Assembly (NCBI RefSeq): GCF_007004655.1
Contig: NZ_ML660089.1
Coordinates: 248,001-312,000, forward strand
Direction of reading: 5' to 3'
Length of the DNA: 64,000 nucleotides
DNA from: Exilibacterium tricleocarpae
GTDB lineage: Bacteria > Pseudomonadota > Gammaproteobacteria > Pseudomonadales > Cellvibrionaceae
A program made the position numbers and the translations under genes. The notes below the pieces were generated by a model. That model searched no databases. It was given only the letters and a program-made list of their open reading frames with translations, and was not told where the DNA came from. Of the stretch, positions 37,835-46,510 are shown piece by piece. Numbering within the stretch: position 1 is the stretch's first letter; every line of letters starts with the position of its first letter.

Positions 37835-38174
37835 CGCGATTCAGGGCTCCCGTTTATACCTACCGGTCGGTGCTTGCGGCTGTCTTTATTGGCTACGGAC
37901 AGTGTAGCTGCTAACCCTGGTTTTCGCCCGCCGGGGCCGAGGCTGGTCATGAGACTTATCAGTATCATGCCGGCGCCGCCAGCCGGCGGGGGTGAACGGT
38001 CGAAGGACAGCGCCGGCGGAGGAAAATACTTGGGGCGGGTTTTGAATAGTGGCGGGTGGCGGACTAGTATCAAAGGAGGGCTGAGGTTTTTTTGGCCATA
38101 AGTGGGGCTCTGTTCGTGTACTGTGAATTGATAGCCGCCGTGGTTATAAGGCACCAATGTATTAGAGGTTGTTT
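37835..38174. other. divergent intergenic region between the orphan regulator and GGDEF-EAL gene
   Basis: A 340-base gap that must hold both outward promoters. I see no convincing sigma-54 or sigma-28 sites. A GC-rich self-complementary stretch (CCGGCGCCGCCAGCCGGCGG, about 37971-37990) could fold. No open frame looks like a gene. Confidence 0.45.
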
Positions 38175-40982
38175 ATGACGGTTGGGGAAACAGGGAAGCT
38201 TTACCCGGGTTTTACCGCCGCATCACCGGAACGGGCACACCTCCAAGTTAAAGCCGGCAGCTTGCGCCAATTTCGACCGGCGCGATCCGATGCGGAAAAC
38301 CGTGCGGCGCTGGTCGTTAGCGATGATGCTGAGTGTGCCGCAGCCATAGTTGAGGTTCTGGAAACCCTCGGTGTCGACGTCCTGACCGGCACGTCGATCG
38401 CCGATGCCGGCGAACGAATGCGCAGGGGCGGTGTGGCGCTGGCGGTATTGGATCTGGAGCGGGCCGGCGGTGAAGGTTTGGCGGCGGCGCTGCCGGTACT
38501 CGATGCCTGCACCGGCGGTCACAGCCCGGTAATCGTTATCACTGCCGATACCGCCGGCGTCAATCATCTGATCGACGCCGGGGACTCAGGGCTGGTGGAT
38601 TGCTTGTTCAAGCCGTTGGACCCAACGCTGCTGGCGGCGAAGGTCAAGGTGTTTTTGGCGCTGGAAGCCCGTAATCGCGAATTGGAAGCCGCTTATTCCC
38701 TCGCCTATAAACACCATGTGCAACAACAGTTATTGCTGGGCGCCGTCGATGAAGGTGTGCTTGGTATCGACCCGGCGGGCGTGATCAGCTATGCCAACGC
38801 CGGGGCTGTGCAATTGCTGGGTGCCTTCGAGGTGCCGTTGGTCGGCCGTCATATCAGTGACTTTTTCGGTTTGGAAGACGACGTGGAGCATGCCGTAGCC
38901 GAACTGTGTTGTCCGGCGGGCGGCCTCAGCCGCGACCTCGCGGCAGACTTTTGGTGCATGGACGGTGAGAAAATCCCCGTGACCTATACCTGTGCCGGCG
39001 TTGGGGCCATCGATGGCATTGCGGTCGGTGCCGTGGTGGTATTCAGGGATCGGCGCTACCGGCCGGCGGCCGAGGAGCCGCTGCTGCGCTCGGCTAACTA
39101 CGACAAGTTGACAGGCCTGGCCAATCGCAGGATGTTCCATGATTTCTTTGTCACCACCGTCGAAGGTGCCAGCACGGGCGGTGCCGCCCTGGCTCTTCTG
39201 TTGATCGACTTGGATAACTTCAAAGATGTCAATGGCACGCTAGGCCCGCGTGCCGGTGACGCTTTGCTGCTGGAAATTGCGCGGCGTATCGATGATCTGG
39301 TCGGGCCGGAGGATCTGCTGGCGCGCATCAACGGCGATGAGTTCGCGCTGGTGTTGCCCTGCGTGGATGCGGTTGGCGACATCGCCTTACTGGCGGGGCG
39401 AATCGCCGTCGCCCTGGCCGCGGCGATCACTATTGACGGGCAGGAAATCCATACGACCTGCAGCATCGGGATCGCCACCTTGAACAATACCTTTGATGAC
39501 ACCGGGGCGATATTTGATAGCGCTGCAGAAGGTGATATCAACCTCGGGACCGAGGGCTTTGATACCCGAAACGCCGCTGAAGGCTCTGATACCCGAAACG
39601 TCGCTGAAGGCTCTGATACACGAAACGTCGCTGAAGGCTCTGATACACGAAACGTCGCTGAAGGCTCTGATACACGAAACGTCGCTGAAGGCTCTGATGC
39701 ACGAAACGTCGCTGAGGGCTCTGATACACGAAACGTCGCTGAGGGCTCTGATACACGAAACGTCGCTGAGGGCTCTGATACACGAAACGTCGCTGAAGGC
39801 TCTGATACACGAAACGTCGCTGAAGGCTCTGATGCACGAAACGTCGCTGAGGGCTCTGATACACGAAACGTCGCTGAAGGCTCTGATACACGAAACGTCG
39901 CTGAAGGCTCTGATACACGAAACGTCGCTGAAGGCTCTGATATACCAAACATCGTTAAGGGCTCTGCCGCTCAAAGTGAAGCTAAAGGCCCTGGTACTGC
40001 AAACAACGCTGAAGGCACCGACACGCAAAACGACACGGGCGCCGGGGACGCTCGAAAAAGTGCTGAAGTTGCCACGGATGAGTTACTGAAAGCCGCCGGA
40101 CTGGCGTTGAAGAAGGCAAAGTCCGACGGTGGTAATTGCCACTGTTTTTACACGGCAAAGCTGCAGAAAAGCAAATTGCGAAAGCTGCAGATAGAACACC
40201 GGATTCGGGAGTTTTTGAGCGCCGGTAGATTCCAATTGCATTTTCAACCGCTGGTCGATTGCCGCAGTAGTGGTGTGATAGGTGCAGAGGCCCTTATCCG
40301 CTGGCCGCAAGATGACGATTTGAAAATCGGTCCTGATGTTTTCATTCCAGTGGCGGAGGGCAGCGGGCAAATCAGAGGCGTGGGCGAGTGGGTGTTGACG
40401 ACGGCGGTGCGGGCGCTCCAGGGCTGGCTGCAGCGCGGTTTGATCGGCGACTCTTTCAAGCTGGCTGTCAATATTTCCACTCTGCAATTAATCGATGAGT
40501 CGTTTCACTACGCTGTGAGGGACCTACTGGATGAATACCAAGTGCCGTCCAGATATCTGGAGTTCGAGTTGACCGAGTCGGCGGTCATGTATGAGCCGAG
40601 CCGTGTTATTCAAAACCTGAATAAACTGCACGCCCTCGGTATCACAATTGCCATCGATGATTTCGGTACCGGCTACTCATCGTTGAGTTATTTGACCAGA
40701 ATGCCGATTGATATCCTCAAAATAGACAAATGCTTTGTCGACGGCATCGGTCTGATCACCGAAAACGAGGCGGTGGTGCGAGCCGTAGTGGCTATGGGGC
40801 ACAATCTCGAACTGTTGCTGGTTGCGGAGGGTGTTGAGAAAGACGCCCAGCGACGCTTTCTGGCCGACAACGGTTGTGACTACCTGCAGGGCTATCTGTT
40901 TTCCCGGCCATTGCCGGAAGACGAGTTCGTGGCCTTCCTGGCGCAGCGCACGGAAGCCGACAGTCGGCACGTCGACCGGTAA
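38175..40982 (+). CDS. REC-PAS-GGDEF-EAL cyclic-di-GMP protein with VNTR inside the GGDEF domain
   Basis: A 935-residue protein. A receiver-like domain (45-165, Asp93 as possible phosphoacceptor) is followed by a PAS domain (about 185-290), a GGDEF domain starting near 305, and an EAL domain (about 660-925). The GGDEF motif is NGDEF (386-390) and the upstream inhibitory RxxD site is missing (GPED instead), so cyclase activity is doubtful. The EAL domain has EALIRW, FELTES, IDDFGTGYSSLSYL, KIDKCF and AEGVE, so phosphodiesterase activity is likely. Between the GGDEF core (ending SIGIATLNN) and its last helix (TDELLKAAGLALKKAKSDGG) lie 19 nine-residue repeats (460-630). The ATG at 38175 has AGAGG six bases upstream and is preferred to a TTG at 38169. 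Confidence 0.9.
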   Translation: MTVGETGKLYPGFTAASPERAHLQVKAGSLRQFRPARSDAENRAALVVSDDAECAAAIVEVLETLGVDVLTGTSIADAGERMRRGGVALAVLDLERAGGEGLAAALPVLDACTGGHSPVIVITADTAGVNHLIDAGDSGLVDCLFKPLDPTLLAAKVKVFLALEARNRELEAAYSLAYKHHVQQQLLLGAVDEGVLGIDPAGVISYANAGAVQLLGAFEVPLVGRHISDFFGLEDDVEHAVAELCCPAGGLSRDLAADFWCMDGEKIPVTYTCAGVGAIDGIAVGAVVVFRDRRYRPAAEEPLLRSANYDKLTGLANRRMFHDFFVTTVEGASTGGAALALLLIDLDNFKDVNGTLGPRAGDALLLEIARRIDDLVGPEDLLARINGDEFALVLPCVDAVGDIALLAGRIAVALAAAITIDGQEIHTTCSIGIATLNNTFDDTGAIFDSAAEGDINLGTEGFDTRNAAEGSDTRNVAEGSDTRNVAEGSDTRNVAEGSDTRNVAEGSDARNVAEGSDTRNVAEGSDTRNVAEGSDTRNVAEGSDTRNVAEGSDARNVAEGSDTRNVAEGSDTRNVAEGSDTRNVAEGSDIPNIVKGSAAQSEAKGPGTANNAEGTDTQNDTGAGDARKSAEVATDELLKAAGLALKKAKSDGGNCHCFYTAKLQKSKLRKLQIEHRIREFLSAGRFQLHFQPLVDCRSSGVIGAEALIRWPQDDDLKIGPDVFIPVAEGSGQIRGVGEWVLTTAVRALQGWLQRGLIGDSFKLAVNISTLQLIDESFHYAVRDLLDEYQVPSRYLEFELTESAVMYEPSRVIQNLNKLHALGITIAIDDFGTGYSSLSYLTRMPIDILKIDKCFVDGIGLITENEAVVRAVVAMGHNLELLLVAEGVEKDAQRRFLADNGCDYLQGYLFSRPLPEDEFVAFLAQRTEADSRHVDR
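39552..40064 (+). repeat. 19-unit 27-bp in-frame tandem repeat (VNTR) coding AEGSDTRNV
   Basis: Nineteen consecutive 27-base units run from 39552 to 40064. Units 1-14 (to 39929) are nearly identical, differing mainly at third bases (GAA/GAG, ACC/ACA) and at one codon, Thr to Ala in units 6 and 11. Units 15-19 are progressively decayed. The consensus peptide is EGSDTRNVA. Because 27 is divisible by three, gain or loss of units keeps the frame. Five of the six reading frames are open across the good units, which produces long spurious ORFs. Confidence 0.97.
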
Positions 40983-41031
40983 GAGTGACTACAACCAACA
41001 AACTGGAAGTTCAATTAGAAGTTCAATCGCC

Positions 41032-43404
41032 ATGAGCAGTATAGCGCGCAACGATGCCAAAAAACCTGTGGATGCAGCGACCGGCGAGTTGCGATATTCC
41101 GTCTATCTCCCCGGTGTACTATTGGCTCTGTTGGGCGTAGTGGTTTGCAGTTACTTGCTGTCGCGCTACCACACAAGCAGGGAGGTCGACGGCGGCGCGG
41201 CGGTGGTGATGGCGCAGATGCAGGCGTTGCCGGACAGCGGCGGCAGTTTCGAAGGCGCCGAAAGTCTGCGTGCCATTACGGCGGCGGAAAGTGTCGTCGG
41301 ACTGGTGCTCTGTGCCGGTGGTCGTGCCTACGCCTACCTGGATGATCTGGTTATTGAGGCCGACTCGTTTTGCGCCAGGCGCTTGGCCGTGGAGTTCAAC
41401 GGTTCGCTGATTTCACTGCGGGGGTTGATCGAAAACCGGTTTTGGGCGAACTACTATGTGGCCGATGCGATCAGTTCGGGCTCCAACTTTTGGATTCTCT
41501 ACAAAGTACCTCCCAACCTTGTGCTGATGAACGCCGGTGCGGGATTGTTGATCTTCTTTGCCGTATGGGGATTCGCTCTGAAGGCGATGGCGCTGAGGGA
41601 CCGCAGATACACCGAGCACCTGGAGCGTGAACTGGAGATGCGGGTCAACGACAGATCCCGGCGGCTGCTCGACATCAATTACCAACTGCGTATGGAAGTT
41701 GAAAAAGCCGTCGCCCTGCGCAAGGACGCAGAGTCAAAAAACCAGGCCAAGCAAGACTATCTTTCCAATATGAGCCACGAGATAAGAACGCCGTTAAATG
41801 GTATGTTGGGTACCGTTGAGGTGTTGATGAAGTCCACGTTCGATAAAAAACAACAGCGCCTGCTGAATAGAATTAACCGAGCCGGTGGAGCCTTGCACGA
41901 GTTGATCAGCGGTATCCTGGATATGGGCAAGATCGAAGCCGGTAGGCTTGAACTGGAGCAAAAAACTTTTTGCCTGACTGAACTGGTCTCCGACAGTATC
42001 GAATTATATCTGGAGACGGCGGAAAAGAAAGGCATCGGGCTGTCGCTGGATATAGCCGACCACTTCCCGTCCTACCTGGTGGGCGATCCCCAGCGCTTGT
42101 ATCAGGTATTAAATAATCTGCTGAGCAACGCCATTAAGTTTTCTGAGCACGGGGCTGTGCAGGTGAAATTGAGTGGCGCGCTCATAGCCGCAGGGCAGTT
42201 CGATTTCCGTCTGGCTGTGAAGGATACCGGTATCGGTATCGATAGAGAACGTCAGGCTGATTTGTTCGACCGCTTTACCCAGGCGGACGCCAGTGTCAGC
42301 AGGGAATACGGTGGCAGCGGTCTGGGGCTTGCGATTTGCAAAACACTGGTAGACCTAATGGGCGGTACTATCAGCCTGACCAGTGAGCAGGGCCGGGGCA
42401 GCGAATTTACCGTCGCCCTGGCACTACCGGTAGCGAGTAGCGCGGCGGTGGCGGTCAGCATCCGCCCCGGTGCCCAGCGCGAGGGTATCAATGGGATCAA
42501 CGTTATCGAGACTGATAGCGATGACGGCGCCACTGCTATCGACGGTCCGGTGAGCGGCGCCCATGTTCTGGTTGTCGAAGATACCGAAGTCAACCGGCAG
42601 ATGGTATTTGAAATGCTGGATATTATGGGTGTTCCTTACCAGGGGGTTGCCAACGGCGAGGAGGCCCTGGCCGCTTATGAGAAACACGCTTATACCTGCA
42701 TTCTGATGGATTGCCACATGCCGCGTATGAATGGCTATGAGGCCACCCGACGCATACGGGCGCTTGAAGGGGCAAAGGGTGGCCACACTCCCATTGTTGC
42801 GTTGACCGCGAATGCCATAGCGGGCGAGCGGGAGAAGTGCCTGGCCGCCGGTATGGACGACTTTCTGGCCAAGCCCTTCACTTTCGACAAACTGCAATAC
42901 ATCGTCAGCCGCTGGGCCAGTGCCGCTGAGCTTACTGAGGAGAGCCCCGGGGCGGGCGGCGACGGGAATACTGCTGAGCATGAAAATACGGTGCGCACCA
43001 AGCCTGCATCAGAGGCCCCGGCGGCAGGCGGGGATGCGGTGTCTGTAGACGATCATATCGACGTGCTGGTCATAGAGAGCATATTTGATTTGCAACAAAA
43101 GGCCGGGTCCGACCTGTTACACCGGATGATCAGTAACTACTTCTCCAGTGCGCCGGGCCTGTTGCAGGAGCTGCGGGCCAGGGCCCATGGTGGCCAGTGG
43201 GACGAACTGCGGCTGCTCGCCCACAAGTTGAAATCGGCGAGTGTCAATGTCGGTTTGATACAAGTGGGGGAAAAAGCGCACGATCTCGAGCATGCCGAAA
43301 ATCTCGAGGCCATCGGTGTCGCACCACTACTGGAGGAGGTCGAGCGGGAAATCCATCTCTGCGACAGACTGATGCGGGAGCGGGTGATACCGACACTGCG
43401 CTAG
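41032..43404 (+). CDS. hybrid histidine kinase with receiver and Hpt domains (BarA/GacS architecture)
   Basis: 790 residues. Two transmembrane segments (about 25-44 and 163-184) enclose a periplasmic sensor of about 118 residues with three Cys. A coiled coil follows, then HisKA with His249 in LSNMSHEIRTPLNGML and HATPase with N box NNLLSNAIKFSE, G1 DTGIGID and G2 GGSGLGLAI. Then come a receiver domain (VLVVEDTEVNRQM, CILMDCHMPRMNG, AKPFTF) and a C-terminal Hpt domain with His in LLAHKLKSASVNVG. This is the tripartite unorthodox architecture of BarA/GacS. It is encoded just after the GGDEF-EAL gene, and the likely target is one of the receiver proteins nearby. The ATG has no strong ribosome-binding site. 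Confidence 0.9.
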   Translation: MSSIARNDAKKPVDAATGELRYSVYLPGVLLALLGVVVCSYLLSRYHTSREVDGGAAVVMAQMQALPDSGGSFEGAESLRAITAAESVVGLVLCAGGRAYAYLDDLVIEADSFCARRLAVEFNGSLISLRGLIENRFWANYYVADAISSGSNFWILYKVPPNLVLMNAGAGLLIFFAVWGFALKAMALRDRRYTEHLERELEMRVNDRSRRLLDINYQLRMEVEKAVALRKDAESKNQAKQDYLSNMSHEIRTPLNGMLGTVEVLMKSTFDKKQQRLLNRINRAGGALHELISGILDMGKIEAGRLELEQKTFCLTELVSDSIELYLETAEKKGIGLSLDIADHFPSYLVGDPQRLYQVLNNLLSNAIKFSEHGAVQVKLSGALIAAGQFDFRLAVKDTGIGIDRERQADLFDRFTQADASVSREYGGSGLGLAICKTLVDLMGGTISLTSEQGRGSEFTVALALPVASSAAVAVSIRPGAQREGINGINVIETDSDDGATAIDGPVSGAHVLVVEDTEVNRQMVFEMLDIMGVPYQGVANGEEALAAYEKHAYTCILMDCHMPRMNGYEATRRIRALEGAKGGHTPIVALTANAIAGEREKCLAAGMDDFLAKPFTFDKLQYIVSRWASAAELTEESPGAGGDGNTAEHENTVRTKPASEAPAAGGDAVSVDDHIDVLVIESIFDLQQKAGSDLLHRMISNYFSSAPGLLQELRARAHGGQWDELRLLAHKLKSASVNVGLIQVGEKAHDLEHAENLEAIGVAPLLEEVEREIHLCDRLMRERVIPTLR

Positions 43405-43645
43405 CGAGGGCTGTTTGCGTATCGGGAGTGTTGACCAAAATTACCCTGGCAGTCAAGCGCTCTGTGAAAAACATGCCGGACTTTAACCCTCTCACCGTCG
43501 CGGCAAGCCGGGACAGAAATTCCGGTGGGCCGGCCGGTGTCTGCTACACTTGAGTACAGAAAGTGCCTGCGGGTAACTATTCCGACACGACGGGTCGGAC
43601 TCGATTTCTCAACAACATGCTTCGACATTTTACGATAGGCAGCAC

Positions 43646-45415
43646 ATGACCAATGCCGAGGGGAAGTACGTGCTCGTTGCCGACGATGATCGCAACAGCC
43701 TGGACCTGATTTCAACGCTTTTGGAATATGCCGGCTACCGATGCGTTCTCGCCAACAATGGCAAAGAGGCGGTAGAGCTGTTTGAGGCTCACAAAGGTGT
43801 GGTATTTCTCGTGTTGCTCGATGCGATGATGCCGGAAATGGACGGCTTTGAGGCATCGGCGCAGATCAGGAGGATGGCTGGGGATGCCCATATTCCTATT
43901 CTCTTTATCACCTCCCTCAGTAAAAAGGACCAGGTGGTCCGGTGCCTGTCTGTGGGCGACGATATCATTACCAAGCCTTTTCAACACGAGATACTCAGTG
44001 CCAAGGTCAGAGTGCACAGCCGCATAGCGGATCTGTGCCGTGAGGTGCAGGAGCAAAACAGGCAGCTTTCCTACTATCAAAAGCAAATCGAGATGGAGCA
44101 TGATGTCACCGAGCATTTTTTCAATAATTTCCTCTCCATAGGTGTTGCCCAGAACCAGAATATCCGTTCGTACAGTTCACCTCTGTCGCGCTTCAACGGC
44201 GATGTGCTGTTGGTAACGCCCTCTGCCAACGGCTGCCTTTACTTCTTTCTCGGCGATGTGACCGGCCACGGTCTGCCGGCGGCGGTAAGCTCGGTGCCGG
44301 CGTCCTGCGCCTTTCAGGTCATGGCGAAAAAAGGACTGTCCGTCAGCCAGATCGCCGAGGAGATGAACAGATTTAGCCGCAAAGTACTGCCGCCGAATAT
44401 GATGATGGCCGGCACTATCGGCAGGCTTGAGGGCAATGGCCGGCGGCTGCAGCTCTGGGCCGGCGGCATGCCCGACATTTTGCATGTCGATGAGAGAGGC
44501 AGTCTGCTGTCTTGTATTCAGGCGTGGCATTTGCCGCTGGGGGTGGAGGAGGACGATCAGTTCCGGTGCGATGTAAAAACCCTGGAGCTACCTCTGAACA
44601 GCCGCCTTATCATGTATACCGACGGCATTATCGAGTCCCGCAACAGGCGTGGTGAACAGTTTGGCGAAGACCGTTTATTGACGGCTTGCCAGGGGGCGAA
44701 CAGCTCGCCGTTCGACAGTATTTTGGCGGCTGTCAGTGCCTTCAGGGAGGACTTGGACCAAAGTGACGATATTACGTTATTGGAACTGGTGCTCAGTCCG
44801 TTCGCCGAGACCGAGGACGACGAACCCGCGCCCGAGCCGGCCCACAGGCGCACGGAGGTACCCTGGACTCTGACCGCTACGCTCGGAGTCAGGGAGCTTA
44901 AAAGTGATGATCCCCTGGAGTTTTTATCGGCTCTGGCGCTTGTCGATCGCCGCCTGGACGGTCTTTCCGGTGTCTGTGACACGGCAATACGAGTCTGTTT
45001 CGAGTACTGCCTGGACCGGACCCTGCTCGGTCTGCCGGCGCCGCGCTCAGTTCAACAAGCCGGTAGTATGACTTACCTGAACGAGCGCAGGCGCAGGATC
45101 GCGCAACTGCAACAGGCACAAATCGCCATTACTCTGGCGGTGAGCTCAGGGGACGGAAAGGCGGCCCTGGTTGTTGAAATAGAAAATCGCACCGCACCGC
45201 ACTGTCAAACTGACCCGGCCCAGGTATCGGTCCCCGGGGCAGATACCCGTGAAGCCGCAACCGATCCGCTCGAACCGGTGAGGCGGGTTGTCAACGCTCT
45301 TGACGTCGAACAAGGGGGACGACGCCTGCGGGCGAAAATTGAAACGGATTACACCGATGTGGTGGCGTCCGAGCCGGAGCTGCTGGCAGGGATTCCGCTA
45401 TCGGTATCATCATAA
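43646..45415 (+). CDS. response regulator with PP2C-type (SpoIIE/RsbU) phosphatase domain and decayed kinase-like C-terminus
   Basis: 589 residues, a paralogue of the HsbR-like protein at 56369-58090. The receiver domain is complete (Asp59 in LVLLDAMMPEMDG, Lys in ITKPFQ). The phosphatase domain keeps its metal-binding acids in FNGDVLL, LGDVTGHGLPAA, MYTDGI and SDDITLL. The last 190 residues align in pattern with the anti-sigma-type HATPase of the paralogue, but its N box ELYSNALEHGVLGL is replaced by VCFEYCLDRTLLGL, and DSGPGF by IENRTAP. ATP binding is therefore probably lost. It precedes a STAS gene, its likely phosphatase substrate. Confidence 0.87.
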   Translation: MTNAEGKYVLVADDDRNSLDLISTLLEYAGYRCVLANNGKEAVELFEAHKGVVFLVLLDAMMPEMDGFEASAQIRRMAGDAHIPILFITSLSKKDQVVRCLSVGDDIITKPFQHEILSAKVRVHSRIADLCREVQEQNRQLSYYQKQIEMEHDVTEHFFNNFLSIGVAQNQNIRSYSSPLSRFNGDVLLVTPSANGCLYFFLGDVTGHGLPAAVSSVPASCAFQVMAKKGLSVSQIAEEMNRFSRKVLPPNMMMAGTIGRLEGNGRRLQLWAGGMPDILHVDERGSLLSCIQAWHLPLGVEEDDQFRCDVKTLELPLNSRLIMYTDGIIESRNRRGEQFGEDRLLTACQGANSSPFDSILAAVSAFREDLDQSDDITLLELVLSPFAETEDDEPAPEPAHRRTEVPWTLTATLGVRELKSDDPLEFLSALALVDRRLDGLSGVCDTAIRVCFEYCLDRTLLGLPAPRSVQQAGSMTYLNERRRRIAQLQQAQIAITLAVSSGDGKAALVVEIENRTAPHCQTDPAQVSVPGADTREAATDPLEPVRRVVNALDVEQGGRRLRAKIETDYTDVVASEPELLAGIPLSVSS

Positions 45416-45573
45416 CGGGATGTAGCAGACAGAGAGTTCTCAAAAAGTAATAAAAATAATCGTCTTATTTCATTGCGTTCGCGTCCGCGTTCTTAAACCC
45501 CCTGTGTGCGACAGTGTAATGGCCGCTGCCAAAGATAGTGCTCCGCGGGCTGTTGAAAAAAACGACAGTGTGC

Positions 45574-45600
45574 TATTGAAAAAGTTGTTTCGGCCGATAA
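45574..45600 (+). promoter_or_regulatory. possible sigma-28 promoter upstream of STAS-cheYAW
   Basis: A perfect FliA -10 element GCCGATAA at 45593-45600. The region 15 bases upstream reads TATT instead of TAAA (45574-45577), so the -35 is weak. It lies about 175 bases before the STAS gene in an otherwise gene-free 359-base gap (45416-45774) with an AT-rich character. Confidence 0.5.
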
Positions 45601-45774
45601 ATTCCTAGCAGGGGTAAGTTTAGCGTCTAGACTTAGAAAAGTTTGGGTTGAAATGCCAATTCGATATCAGTAGTAAGGCTGCTATCAATATTGAACCTGT
45701 TGTAAACCTTGAAGCCTTGAGCGCGCTACCAGTTTTGCAACGACTATCGGCGCCGAAGTAATCAGGAGACGTAA

Positions 45775-46056
45775 GTGGAAGACCAGCCAGCCAAGACAAC
45801 ACTGCCGGAAAATCTGACGATTACCAATGTGGAAGCCGTATACGGGCAGCTTGAAGAACTCTGTCAAGCCAATCGGGACATTGTGTTGGACGGTGCCAAC
45901 GTGAGCCGCGTCGACACTGCCGGATTGCAGGTGATCTGTGCACTGGCCGCAGAATTGAAAAAAAGTAGCCTCACCTTATCCTGGTCTAATCCTAGCGCTG
46001 AGCTGAAAGAAACGGCGTTGATTTTAGGCATGAGTGAACTACTGTTACTGAAATGA
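45775..46056 (+). CDS. STAS-domain protein (anti-sigma-factor-antagonist type) at head of the che cluster
   Basis: A 93-residue single STAS domain: DIVLDGANVSRVDTAGLQVI then LKKSSLTLSWSNPS. The usual phosphorylatable Ser after the conserved Asp (DSS or DSA) is Thr48 here (VDTAG), so regulation by phosphorylation is possible but not certain. STAS proteins of this kind are common first genes in chemotaxis clusters and are also substrates of RsbU-type phosphatases such as the one at 43646. It begins at GTG with AGGAG seven bases upstream, 38 bases before cheY. Confidence 0.88.
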   Translation: MEDQPAKTTLPENLTITNVEAVYGQLEELCQANRDIVLDGANVSRVDTAGLQVICALAAELKKSSLTLSWSNPSAELKETALILGMSELLLLK

Positions 46057-46093
46057 GCAGCATTAGACCGTTAATGTTCTAGGGAGGCCTGTA

Positions 46094-46453
46094 ATGGCAA
46101 AAATATTGGCTGTGGATGATTCCGCATCAATGCGACAAATGGTGTCCTTTACACTTAAAGGTGCGGGACACGATGTGGTGGAGGCCTCCGACGGTGTGGA
46201 GGCGCTCAAGGTTGCCAAGTCCGGCGCCGTCGATCTGGTTATATCCGACGTTAATATGCCGAACATGGACGGCATTACACTGATATCCCAGCTACGGCAG
46301 TTACCCAGCTATAAGTTTACCCCGATGCTGATGTTGACCACCGAATCCTCCGGCGATAAAAAGTCGCAGGGTAAGGCTGCGGGCGCGACGGGCTGGATTG
46401 TCAAACCGTTTAATCCCGATCAGTTGCTGGCGACGATTAACAAGGTGTTGTAG
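46094..46453 (+). CDS. cheY: chemotaxis response regulator CheY
   Basis: A 119-residue single receiver domain. It has the acidic pair DD at residues 8-9, Asp52 in LVISDVNMPNMDG, Thr in MLTTESS and Lys in IVKPFN. A single-domain receiver next to cheA is the CheY of the system, which would bind FliM or an alternative target. It is preceded by AGGGAGG and followed by cheA 57 bases later. Confidence 0.93.
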   Translation: MAKILAVDDSASMRQMVSFTLKGAGHDVVEASDGVEALKVAKSGAVDLVISDVNMPNMDGITLISQLRQLPSYKFTPMLMLTTESSGDKKSQGKAAGATGWIVKPFNPDQLLATINKVL

Positions 46454-46510
46454 CGTCCCATGCCCGCATGTTATCCACCCTGTCGCAGTGAAAAGGAAGC
46501 TTAGGCCCCA

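Noticed and set aside
39538-40064. CRISPR array
   Set aside because: The 27-base units are directly adjacent without spacers and lie within a coding frame; no cas genes are present.
39098-40089. Long overlapping open frames on both strands across the tandem repeat (for example 39493-40089 plus, 39387-40028 minus, 39098-39952 minus)
   Set aside because: They arise because a 27-base unit without stops repeats in frame; their peptides are pure repeat and leave the array only into the antisense or shifted frame of the GGDEF-EAL gene.
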